Shown here piece after piece: positions 48,477 through 57,886 of a DNA stretch of 64,000 nt. Position numbers and translations under genes: made by a program. How positions within the stretch are numbered: the stretch's first letter is position 1; the number at the start of each line of letters is the position of its first letter. The notes beneath the pieces are model-generated. The model was not told the origin of the DNA, made no database searches, and saw nothing but the letters and a program-made list of their open reading frames with translations. This stretch comes from Candidatus Heimdallarchaeota archaeon (GTDB lineage: Archaea > Asgardarchaeota > Heimdallarchaeia > JABLTI01), in the NCBI GenBank assembly GCA_019056785.1, contig DXJV01000006.1, positions 1-64,000 of the forward strand, written 5' to 3'.

Positions 48477-49634
48477 TTAAACAGTTTTCAGGCGGATCTC
48501 ATTTAGAATTTCTTGTCGCATTCGCCAACGATTTAACTCTAAGCGAATACCTTTCCTAATGTAGCGACTCTTTGGGAATGTGTCTAATCGGTATTCTTCA
48601 AGAAAATCATAGACTCGAGCCAATAAATCAGAGGGCTGCAAAACAACAAGATCTGTTGTGAAACTGTACTTCTTTGTTTCAAGCCATTGAAGAAATGCTT
48701 GCAAATCTTTGGCTGTAAGTTGTTTAGACCTGTAGCCAAGGCCCATTTGCTCTAACCGATAGGCATTACTGACTTGCTCAAATTGGTTATGATAGGGGAT
48801 AGTCCAGATTAATTTCTTTAAAAGAAAAGTCTCCCATGCAAGATTAAACCCTGCATTTCCAATAACTGCTTTACTTGATGCGAGATCATGTAAAAAGCCT
48901 GTTCGCGTTGTTTTTTTGAAGTGAATATTTTTCACTTTTTTATTTTTATTAAAGCCATACACAAAAAAGGTCTCGCGGGGGAATTGGCTCAAGATTTCAA
49001 CAACTTTTTTGCTATCATACCAGGAAAGATAACAAATAATATGTTCCCCTAAAGAAGTTTCAAGGTCTTTTAACTCTTGTTTCCAAACAAGCGGAAAGAG
49101 TGTGATGTCTCCAGCAGTTTCAATTGTTTGAGTAAAGTCTAACGCAAAGCAATGATTATAAAAAGGCATCATGATGTTTTGCACCCAGCGCATGCCCATT
49201 TTTTCATGCGGCTTGCCCGGCGCAACAGTTATTGCTGGGTGAAAAACCGCATGTTGGCGGTCAATACAAACAACAGGTTTGCCAGTCTTTTTCCCCACTA
49301 CTGAACTGTGGGGCTCAAAATCTGTGAAAATGGCATCGAAGTTCTCCTTGGCATCAAGCTCAATAAGTTCTTTTCGGACTGCAGCATACTCTGGGATGTT
49401 GGCAAGATTTACCTGAAGGATTTTATTAAGGTTGACTCTATGGTCCTTATAAAAGTCAATTGGCCCTGGTTTAAAGAATGTTTTCGAACTTAGCTCAAAA
49501 GCGTAGTGCGGTGGTTGACGCCCTGCAAGTAAAACATGAACATCATGGCCATCCTCAAGTAGCTGGGTGATAAATACCCGGGCGCGGTTGATGTGTCCTT
49601 GGCCATTTGTGTTAATGCCATATAGAATTTTCAC
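48477..49634 (-). CDS. glycosyltransferase (MurG/GT28-like)
   Basis: 'ILYGINTNGQGHINRARVFITQLLEDGHDVHVL'; 'AVIGNAGFNLAWETFLLKKLIWTIPYHNQFEQVSNA'. Confidence 0.8.
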   Translation of the reverse strand: MKILYGINTNGQGHINRARVFITQLLEDGHDVHVLLAGRQPPHYAFELSSKTFFKPGPIDFYKDHRVNLNKILQVNLANIPEYAAVRKELIELDAKENFDAIFTDFEPHSSVVGKKTGKPVVCIDRQHAVFHPAITVAPGKPHEKMGMRWVQNIMMPFYNHCFALDFTQTIETAGDITLFPLVWKQELKDLETSLGEHIICYLSWYDSKKVVEILSQFPRETFFVYGFNKNKKVKNIHFKKTTRTGFLHDLASSKAVIGNAGFNLAWETFLLKKLIWTIPYHNQFEQVSNAYRLEQMGLGYRSKQLTAKDLQAFLQWLETKKYSFTTDLVVLQPSDLLARVYDFLEEYRLDTFPKSRYIRKGIRLELNRWRMRQEILNEIRLKTV

Positions 49635-49880
49635 TTTGAACTATCTCCTAACAATACATAGGTTAGATCTCTTATTTAAAGATATCAGTTTTGTTCTTAA
49701 AATTTCTCTTTAAATTTTCTCTTTCACAACAAATGCAAAATGTGAGAGAGTGTTTTGCAGCAACGCGAAGAGCTCTTCCTTTCTTAAGTGCACCTAAAAA
49801 GAAGTTTTAATTTCTAACGCATGTCTTTTATGAAGTCTTGCGACCACCAGTAACTAAGTACTTTTAGATGTGAAATCAAA

Positions 49881-50432
49881 TTGAAATATCGAAAAGTCGG
49901 TAAAAGCGGTTTGAAAATAAGTGAAATTGCCTTGGGGTCATGGTTAACCTTTGGCGGTTCGGTTGAAGCAGAAATTGCAAATAAATGCCTAAGAGCAGCA
50001 GTTGAACAAGGCATCAACTTTATCGATTCTGCTGAAATCTATGCGCATGGCGAAGCTGAAAAAGTCATCGGTAAGTGGCTCCAAGAGGGAACCATTGACC
50101 GTAAAAACCTTGTCATTTCCAGCAAAGTCTTTTGGCCAATGTCTGAAGACATTAATCGCTGGGGGCTTTCGCGGAAAAACATTTTAAATGCTATCGAAGG
50201 AACCCCTGAACGGCTGGGTGTGGATTACATTGACATTTATTATATGCATAGATACGATTACACAACACCGATAAAGGAAACAGTTGAAGTTCTAGATGAT
50301 TTAATTCGCTCCGGAAAGGTCCTCTATTGGGGCACTTCTATTTTGACAGCCGCTCAACTCGAACGGGTGAATGCCGTGGCTAAGGACTTGAAAGCACATC
50401 GTCCTATCGTGGAACAGCCACTCTATGACTAA
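49881..50432 (+). pseudogene. truncated aldo/keto reductase (N-terminal half only)
   Basis: 'YRKVGKSGLKISEIALGSW..DSAEIYAHGEAEKVIG..YYMHRYD..EQPLYD*'; stops where intact AKRs continue for about 130-150 aa. Confidence 0.75.
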
Positions 50433-52899
50433 AAAGATTTTTCGAGAAATCTGGTTCAACAAATTCCGATCCATTTCGATTATCAGTGTTGTTGCTATAA
50501 CCGTTGCTATGTTTTCAGGAATGCGTGCAGGTTATCCGATGTTGCTTGCCTCCTATAACCTCAATCGTGAGATAAGTAATGTAGCAGATGGTCGTTTTAC
50601 TTTTCTACAGCCGGTCAATCAAGACAATCTTACAGTAATTAAAAACAATGATGTGTTGCTTTCAAAGGCAAATATTGATCGAATTGACGGTAGAATTCTC
50701 TTTCAAACATCGCTACTATATAAGGGAGAAAAATTTCAAGCAATGGTTATTGGTGTGGATTATCCAAATGAAGTGAATGAATTAATAATTGAAGCACAAG
50801 CAGAAGACATTACAAATACTTCACAACTCTTAGCAGCAAATAATAGTTGTATAATAGAAACTCACTTTGCCGGGCAAAATATCCATCTCATTGGTCAAGA
50901 CGTTGCATTAAATGACACATTATCAATAGATTTTATAGGGCAAAGTGTTAATTTCTCTGTTAAAGCAATAGCTCAAGATACTGATTATTTATATGTCGTT
51001 GATGAGACCACTCAGATGCCAATGTTAGGTGAATTGGCAATAGTTTGGATTAACCTTGCTAGAGTGCAGGAACTAAGATATAGCAACAAACCCTTTATAA
51101 ACCAAATTCTCTTCACAGTCAAGGATCGCTTCAATAAAAGTCAGATTTTTACTGCAGCAGATGAGCTTGCAGAATATTTCACAAGTAATAATATTGATGC
51201 TAATTCCTTGCAATTTGAAACCTTTGATGAAACGCTTGAATACAAGATGTTCGAAGCAGATGCAGGCTCTCTTGATAGCATGGGAACAATCTTTGGGATT
51301 ATTGGGCTGATAATTTGTTCTATCATCATCTTTAATACCTTAAGTAAACTGGTAAACTCTCAAAGAAAGAATATTGGCTTATTCCTAGCTATGGGTGCAT
51401 GTAAACATGAAATTCTTTTCCATTATGTTGGTGTAACGCTCATTCTCGCAACAATTGGAGTGGTCATTGGAGTGCCGTTAGGCTACGAACTCTCAATTGG
51501 TATGGTAAAAATGGTCACAAAATTCTATGCAATACATTACCTTTCCTATATCTTACCTGCGAGTGAGTTCATTATTGGTGGAGCTATAACAATTGGCATC
51601 TGTTTTTTCTTCTCTCTTTTCAGTGCATGGCCAATAACCACCGTTACTCCTCGAGAAGCTATGACGCCGATTTTTACTCGAATTAAAGCAACCGGAAAAT
51701 CAATGGCAGAAAAAATCTTCGGGTGGTTGCCGTTATTCAAACCAATACACATGGTAATTCCACTGCGAGAAGTGTTTATGAAGAAAAAGAAAACGCTCGT
51801 AACTATTTTAGCCCTTACAACATCAATGGTTTTTCTGGTAGATTCCCTTGCAATGGAATATAACATGTATAAGGTTATGACAGACAATTTCAACAAATAC
51901 AACACTTCTGACATACAAATTACCCTCCAGACCCCCTTGCCGGTTGAAGAGATTAATCACTTCTTAAAAAAGCAAAGTAATACTGTTTTACAAGACATCA
52001 CTCATTCAGAAATCTTCATTGATCTATATATAAAAATAACTCACAAAGGAGAGTTCGCCACGTGGGCGAAGTTTGTCTGCTATCAAGAAAATTCAACAAT
52101 AAGAAATTATAATGTGATAAAAGGCATGAAAAGCAAAGAAGAACTTGGCCCTACAAAGGTTCTGTTGGGAAAATCCATAGCAGGAAAATATGACATCAAA
52201 CTTTATGATGACATTAGTATCGGAATACTGGGAAATTATGAGGTAGAAGTAGTAGGAATCGTTGGAGAGCTCATCGATTTTTCAGTCATGTGGACATATG
52301 AAGCATACCAAGAAAGCACCATAAGCCCCTATTTCGGGTTGATGAAAGGATGGGCAAACGGTATCGCAATAACAGTGAAAGAGGGAACAAATCTCAAGGC
52401 ACTACGAACCGCTTTTGAAGAGCAATTCGAAATCAACCGCTGGACAGAAACAGAAACAGCAAAGAATTCCGCCAGAGCGCTAATGGAATCAATGATGGGG
52501 ATAATGTTAGTCTTTCTATTTGTAGGGTTGGCAATAGGGGTGGTATTTAGCTTCCAAGCAATGTACATAGCTTTTGTAGACAGAGAAATGGACTTTCTAG
52601 CACTAAGAGCCATGGGAGCAAAAATGAAGCATGTCAGGAGGATAATCTTCTGGGAAAATGCAATACTAAGCCTAATAGGAACAATACTAACAATACCATT
52701 TGGCTACCTATTCTATTTCTGGAGTATGAACTATATCCTAAAAGATAAGTTCTATATACCAATGAGAGTGCCGTGGTTCACTTGGCCAATCGTACTGGTG
52801 CTAGCACTGTTTGCAATATGGTTGGCAACAATGAGATTAGTAAGAAAAATAAAGACAATAAAATTACATGATGAACTGAGAGTAACAGGAGCAACATAG
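50425..52899 (+). CDS. FtsX-like permease, no adjacent ATPase
   Basis: 824 aa, two FtsX TM blocks; overlaps AKR fragment end (ATGACTAA). Confidence 0.88.
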   Translation: MTKKIFREIWFNKFRSISIISVVAITVAMFSGMRAGYPMLLASYNLNREISNVADGRFTFLQPVNQDNLTVIKNNDVLLSKANIDRIDGRILFQTSLLYKGEKFQAMVIGVDYPNEVNELIIEAQAEDITNTSQLLAANNSCIIETHFAGQNIHLIGQDVALNDTLSIDFIGQSVNFSVKAIAQDTDYLYVVDETTQMPMLGELAIVWINLARVQELRYSNKPFINQILFTVKDRFNKSQIFTAADELAEYFTSNNIDANSLQFETFDETLEYKMFEADAGSLDSMGTIFGIIGLIICSIIIFNTLSKLVNSQRKNIGLFLAMGACKHEILFHYVGVTLILATIGVVIGVPLGYELSIGMVKMVTKFYAIHYLSYILPASEFIIGGAITIGICFFFSLFSAWPITTVTPREAMTPIFTRIKATGKSMAEKIFGWLPLFKPIHMVIPLREVFMKKKKTLVTILALTTSMVFLVDSLAMEYNMYKVMTDNFNKYNTSDIQITLQTPLPVEEINHFLKKQSNTVLQDITHSEIFIDLYIKITHKGEFATWAKFVCYQENSTIRNYNVIKGMKSKEELGPTKVLLGKSIAGKYDIKLYDDISIGILGNYEVEVVGIVGELIDFSVMWTYEAYQESTISPYFGLMKGWANGIAITVKEGTNLKALRTAFEEQFEINRWTETETAKNSARALMESMMGIMLVFLFVGLAIGVVFSFQAMYIAFVDREMDFLALRAMGAKMKHVRRIIFWENAILSLIGTILTIPFGYLFYFWSMNYILKDKFYIPMRVPWFTWPIVLVLALFAIWLATMRLVRKIKTIKLHDELRVTGAT

Positions 52900-52987
52900 A
52901 AAAAACAAAAAAAAAGAAATATTCCCATCAAAAAGAAATATTAATAAAGAAAAGAAGGAAAAACAAAAAATAACAAAGAAAAAAAGT

Positions 52988-53125
52988 GGGCGGTTGATCT
53001 AGCCCGGTATGATGCCTCCTTGACGACGACAAAAAAAGGATTTTTGTCGACAAAATGGAGGAAATCCCCGGTTCAATGGGTTCAAGTTGCGGCTTGTTCT
53101 CGGGCAAATCCGGGATCGCCCACCA
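52988..53125 (+). tRNA. tRNA-Val(GAC) with two introns (53026-53055 and 53077-53107)
   Basis: exons GGGCGGTTGATCTAGCCCGGTATGATGCCTCCTTGACG / TGGAGGAAATCCCCGGTTCAA / ATCCGGGATCGCCCACCA form a cloverleaf with encoded CCA. Confidence 0.85.
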
Positions 53126-53568
53126 CCTTTTTATTGCCTTATTGCTCCTTTTTTTCTATGCCTGTTCTGTAATAGCAGCTCGTCAAGCTGGAGAGATTTC
53201 CGTCTCTATTCTATTACAAATTTACTTCAATGTAGCTGAAATTCACTTAGGGATTAATTTATAAACTCGCTACCATAGCTAAGATTCTAATAACTATTAC
53301 AAGTTTTTTCGCAGTGACTTTGGAACCCCGGGTCTGATTTTACCACGAATTCCAAGTTCCAAAAAACTCCGAGTAGAATTTTCCAATAGACTAAAATGAC
53401 TTTATACAAGTTCCAATCGCCATTATAGTCATCACTTAACAAAGGATTAGCAAAAAGAGAAATTGATCTATTAATTACGCTGCTTTAGTATGTGATGAAA
53501 TTTCTCTTTCAACAGAAAGTTATCGATTTATTTCAACTCATTTTTGAATGTACATTCTCATCAAGAGA

Positions 53569-54315
53569 TCATTTTTCCCCTTGGTCAATGTGACATATCA
53601 TTCGTAATTGACATTGAGCACAACTTTCCTTTTTTAGGAAGAAATTTTCGGCTTCAATTTTTTGCAGGATTTGTTGAATTTTGTTCTCTACCACCTTTTT
53701 CAAACCGGAAGGATACGGCTGTACTTCTAGCTTGCCTATTGAATAATAGTAACATCCTACTTCTTTTAAGGTTAAATCTTCCCAATTGTTTTCGATCATA
53801 AACTCCTCTACTAAAAGTGCATAGAATTGTAATGCCTCAAAGTCCATCGAGTTTTGAGATTTTTTGTAATCTATTAATCGTAGATCTCCATTTTCATTTA
53901 TGATTTCAAGACAATCAACAATCCCCCGTTGTTTTTTTGTCATTAATGCTAGTTCGGTATATAATGGCTTCCAGTAATATGTTCCTCTGCAAGTAATATA
54001 TCTTTGTTGTTGATAGTTCCAAAAATTTAGCAATTCCTTCTTCGCTTTAATCTCAGGAGGGATAATCCCTTTAGAAATGCAATAGGCATAGAGTTGATGA
54101 AACGTAGCAAAAAATTGATGCAACTTAATACCTTCTAATTCTGTTTCATTATATCCCCGTAAGATATATTCACTAATTGTTCGTTTTGTAGTTTGAAAGG
54201 AATTTTTCATGGGAAGAGGATTGAGGATTCGATAAAGTCGAAATTTTTGAGGGCATTCTTGAAAGTAAAAATATTCTTGTAAACTTAAATTCAATTCATA
54301 ATCGTAAACAACCAA
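53569..54315 (-). CDS. Cas4-like Fe-S PD-(D/E)XK nuclease
   Basis: 'QECPQKFRLYR', 'GIVDCLEI..LRLIDYKKS', 'ALQFYAL', 'CAQCQLRMIC' (1+3 Cys arrangement). Confidence 0.75.
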   Translation of the reverse strand: MVVYDYELNLSLQEYFYFQECPQKFRLYRILNPLPMKNSFQTTKRTISEYILRGYNETELEGIKLHQFFATFHQLYAYCISKGIIPPEIKAKKELLNFWNYQQQRYITCRGTYYWKPLYTELALMTKKQRGIVDCLEIINENGDLRLIDYKKSQNSMDFEALQFYALLVEEFMIENNWEDLTLKEVGCYYYSIGKLEVQPYPSGLKKVVENKIQQILQKIEAENFFLKKESCAQCQLRMICHIDQGEK

Positions 54316-54317
54316 AC

Positions 54318-54836
54318 CTATTCCTCCTCTTTCACAATTCCTTTTAACAAAAAGGGATTTTTTAATAACAGTTTAAAAATATTAATGATTTGCTCGCCTG
54401 TACCTAAATAAGGAGAGTTGTATTCCATGACTAAATCATTGATAAAATCAGCTTCTTCTTTAATAGAGAGAGGGCGTATTTTTTTAATCTTAAGCTCCTC
54501 TTTAATTTTTTCTAGTTTTTTTCTCTTTTGAAAATATTGTAGGATTAAGTTGATTAGTTCTTTAACATTTTCACGTGTGAAATTTTCATTGGCATAAAAA
54601 TGAGTGTAGTATTCAAACAAACATGAAAAACTTAGAGGGGGATTTGGTTTATTAACATTTAATATGCAAGTTTTATAACGTGACTCAGTTCTGCTAAAAG
54701 TTATTAGTTGACGCTGCTCCAAAATAGAGAGATAACCTATTACTTGATCCCATTTCCACGGCAAAGATTTCTCCAGATCTCTAATTTTCAATGCTTTTGT
54801 TTTCCCAGAAAAAACAAAATCCTTTATGAGAGTCAT
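54318..54836 (-). CDS. hypothetical protein, possible N-terminal winged helix
   Basis: 172 aa; 'LEKSLPWKWDQVIGYLSILEQRQLITF'; 2 bp from Cas4-like gene. Confidence 0.45.
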   Translation of the reverse strand: MTLIKDFVFSGKTKALKIRDLEKSLPWKWDQVIGYLSILEQRQLITFSRTESRYKTCILNVNKPNPPLSFSCLFEYYTHFYANENFTRENVKELINLILQYFQKRKKLEKIKEELKIKKIRPLSIKEEADFINDLVMEYNSPYLGTGEQIINIFKLLLKNPFLLKGIVKEEE

Positions 54837-54993
54837 AACAAAAAAATGAGTTTTAACAAGACTATAATTACAAAGGGGGGCAATAGCTTCTTTAATTTCT
54901 ATACATCTTTCGTTAGAAAGTTCTCTAATGTGCGACCCGTTTTTTATACACTTTAAAAGTTTCTCTCGAAATTTTCTTAGGAATATTTCACTC

Positions 54994-56988
54994 TTAATTT
55001 GGCAACACCTCTTGAATCATCAATGGATGAAAAGGAGTCTCCTTCAAGAAATTCTTTAGATGCTTCTTTAGAGCATAAATTACTTTTCTTGGTAAATAGT
55101 CAACATTTTTTATTTCTTGTAATAATTTCCAAGCGGTATAATATTGTCCTGTTTCTTTGTTAAAAGTCATAATATTTGCAGAACTAATTGGTACTTCAAA
55201 ATATAACTTCTGACGCAATAGAATGTTCTTCTCATACGCCTTTAGTAGAGTGACTCTTTTTTCATCAAAAGTAATGACTTTCATTTGTAAAACCTCTTTG
55301 GCGATTTGCCTAATAACTGCGTCTCCCTCTGTTTCAGGCATAAGGCAATAGAGTAAATCATATCTTTTTCCTCTTCGCTCGAAAAAGTGGCTTGGTAATA
55401 ACCTTTCTTCTCTAATAGCAGCATTGATACAAAGCATGGTTACTAGCTTTCCGGATTCAAAATCATCATAAAAAAGTCCTTTCGAATAGTTTCTATGACA
55501 CCAACCTCGGAAACCATCAAAAGCAAACCCAAGTTTATTGTATACAGCTTCTTTTATAGTGTTGGCAATTCTACGATTAATACTATTAATGGCACAATCA
55601 TATTTCGAACGGGCATAGTCCAGCCCGAATGGAAGAAAGTGCTCCCCTCGAACCATCCTAGCCTTTTCACGTGATGAAGAGAAAAAACCAAAGTGTTTGG
55701 CTTCTTCCTTAAAGGGATTGAACATTATACTTCCTCCACCTCCTTCTAATTGTTGCCAATATTTGAAATCCAATTCACGAGGTATTCTAACCATTTCTTT
55801 ATACCTTTGTAATCGTTTCTTTGCAGTTAAATAGAGTTCTTTGCTTCTTCCAGTTGTTATTGCGTTATATTCCAAGATAGCTTCTCGTGAGCGAAAGTTT
55901 CCCTCTAAACAAATAGAGTTGCAGATACCCGTTGCAATAAAGATTTCATTCCCACCAATTTCTAGTTCAGAAGGCTCAGAGCTTTGGGGTGGTATGCGTG
56001 GCTCATAAATAGTTATTTTTTCAAATAAGCCCTTTCTCTCAAAGTTATTATTTGTGTATTCACTATGAAGTTTTTTTTTCAAATCAAAGTATGTTGGCCA
56101 TCGATTGCAGCTAATAAAGTCAATCTTTTTTAAAGGGAAATAGCACACTTTTTCTAAGTTGTCTTCTATTATTGGTGTTCCGGCAAGAAAAATAACCTCA
56201 TTTTTTAAATCTATATGGTAGTAAGCATCTCTGTCAATTGATATTCCAAAGTTTTTTGCTGAACTTCTCCATTCCAAAAGGCTCCCTGTTAGTTTCCTAA
56301 AGTCCTTAGCTAAAATATCAAATCTAGCGTCCCAATAGATTATCTCATAGCGTTTTAAGTGTTTGTTAAATCTCATCCTCATTGGCGACCCACAATGGGG
56401 GCAATAAAAAGTTGCTGCGCCAATCTTAAAATGGCTCAAAGCTTCACTTTGTTCAAAGATAACTTTTTTGCATCGTTCCACTGGGCAATGAAACAAGAAA
56501 TCTTGTGAAGTATTTTTTTTAATAAAACTATTTACTTCCATGGAATTTACATGTCCATTAACTCTCAAATCAAAATATTCACACGCCGGTGTGTTGGAAG
56601 ATAAAACATCTTTTTGTGCTCTAGCTTTTAATTTAGCATCAAAAAGCAAACTTTTATTATAAGCAAGATCTAACAACACACAACGACGAACCAGCGTAAA
56701 GCGTTGACATAAGCCACATCTTTTACTGCTTACTTTGTTAGCGCCTTCTTCTTTAAATGATGTCTTCTCTCGTTTATAGTAAACTAAGACTTTTCTTTGA
56801 ACATTCCTTTTTTCTAACTGACAATAAATCTTGTTTTTCAAGACTAATTTTGTTAAAATTTTATTAATATACGAAGGAGATTTTCCTACTTTTAACGCTA
56901 TTTCTTTACATGATAACCCTTCGAATCCTTTCTTTCTAAATGGAACTAATTTTTCAATTGCTTCCATAAGTAAAGACTGTAACCCCAT
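54994..56988 (-). CDS. wHTH/zinc-finger protein with C-terminal Cas1-like integrase domain
   Basis: 'CKEIALKVGKSPSYINKILTKLVLKNKI' HTH; CGLC, CPVERC, CPHCG; 'LEGGGGSIMF..DCAINSINRRIANTIKEAVYNKLGFAFDGFRGWCHRNYSKGLFYDDFES' matches Cas1 E...N..N...H...DxxE layout. Confidence 0.65.
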   Translation of the reverse strand: MGLQSLLMEAIEKLVPFRKKGFEGLSCKEIALKVGKSPSYINKILTKLVLKNKIYCQLEKRNVQRKVLVYYKREKTSFKEEGANKVSSKRCGLCQRFTLVRRCVLLDLAYNKSLLFDAKLKARAQKDVLSSNTPACEYFDLRVNGHVNSMEVNSFIKKNTSQDFLFHCPVERCKKVIFEQSEALSHFKIGAATFYCPHCGSPMRMRFNKHLKRYEIIYWDARFDILAKDFRKLTGSLLEWRSSAKNFGISIDRDAYYHIDLKNEVIFLAGTPIIEDNLEKVCYFPLKKIDFISCNRWPTYFDLKKKLHSEYTNNNFERKGLFEKITIYEPRIPPQSSEPSELEIGGNEIFIATGICNSICLEGNFRSREAILEYNAITTGRSKELYLTAKKRLQRYKEMVRIPRELDFKYWQQLEGGGGSIMFNPFKEEAKHFGFFSSSREKARMVRGEHFLPFGLDYARSKYDCAINSINRRIANTIKEAVYNKLGFAFDGFRGWCHRNYSKGLFYDDFESGKLVTMLCINAAIREERLLPSHFFERRGKRYDLLYCLMPETEGDAVIRQIAKEVLQMKVITFDEKRVTLLKAYEKNILLRQKLYFEVPISSANIMTFNKETGQYYTAWKLLQEIKNVDYLPRKVIYALKKHLKNFLKETPFHPLMIQEVLPN

Positions 56989-56991
56989 TTC

Positions 56992-57747
56992 TTAAAACTC
57001 CTCAATATTTAACCCTCTATTTACCATTGCATTTAATAGCCAAGGAATTTGCAAACGTTCAGATTCTAACTTCTTATGAATAATTTCTTTTTGTAAGGAC
57101 ACTGTGAGCCCATTAACATGATTTTTTTCTTCGCGCCTGAATCCAAAAATTATTTCTTCAGCAAATTGATACAAAGGATTCTGTTCAAGTTCTATTGGGT
57201 CATCAAAATCAACGTCCTTTACTTTTTTTACCCATTGCTCTTGTTCTGAAATCCATTGGAGATACCCCCTTATCTCTTGAATCTCTTCATCAGTGTTTTT
57301 TATCAATCTGTTAATTTGCTCAATAGCTGCAGAAAAGTTCACATTTGCAGGGAAAAATCCTCTTTTAAAAGGGGGATGTTCATCGATATCATCATTTGTA
57401 TTCTGTTCAGTAAACCCAAATAACGTAACCAAAAGAGTTTGAACAAATTCATTTGTAAAGTTTATAGTTATTCTCCGATTTTGGCCATCTCTCCCATATT
57501 CAATAATTTTCATATTGTCAAGTTTTTGTAAAGTTACCCCAATAGTTTTTGGGGTTCGCCCTGTAATTTTAACAAGAGCTTGTACAAAACCAGTTACGGA
57601 CCATTTATTTTCAATGATGCAAAGAAACAATAATGTTAGAAGAATTTCTTCCATCGAAGAAGTGATCTTAAAGTGCTTTAGGCCTTCTAAAATTGTGGAT
57701 GTTTGATCTAAATTATCAATAGTTCTAGAGACCATCACTTTTCCCAA
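56992..57747 (-). CDS. winged-helix DNA-binding protein
   Basis: 251 aa; 'LVKITGRTPKTIGVTLQKLDNMKIIEYGRDGQNRRITINF'. Confidence 0.6.
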   Translation of the reverse strand: MGKVMVSRTIDNLDQTSTILEGLKHFKITSSMEEILLTLLFLCIIENKWSVTGFVQALVKITGRTPKTIGVTLQKLDNMKIIEYGRDGQNRRITINFTNEFVQTLLVTLFGFTEQNTNDDIDEHPPFKRGFFPANVNFSAAIEQINRLIKNTDEEIQEIRGYLQWISEQEQWVKKVKDVDFDDPIELEQNPLYQFAEEIIFGFRREEKNHVNGLTVSLQKEIIHKKLESERLQIPWLLNAMVNRGLNIEEF

Positions 57748-57836
57748 AGAAAAGAAAGTAAATTTTCTTTATAAAAAGCTAAATATGTGACATTGTATGA
57801 AAGAAATAGGTTATTATGGTAAAAAAAAAAGAAAAA

Positions 57837-57886
57837 ACTGGTAAATACTGGTAAATTTTTCAAAAAAAAGTTCAAATACTGGTAAA
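57837..57886. repeat. three direct repeats ACTGGTAAA upstream of wHTH-Cas1-like operon
   Basis: ACTGGTAAA at 57837, 57847 and 57878 (spacing 10 and 31). Confidence 0.6.

Noticed and set aside
53055-53264. 69-aa ORF
   Set aside because: Covers the 3' half of tRNA-Val including its T-loop intron
54318-54836. Cas2 candidate
   Set aside because: 172 aa with wHTH-like start, lacks the short ferredoxin-fold Cas2 pattern
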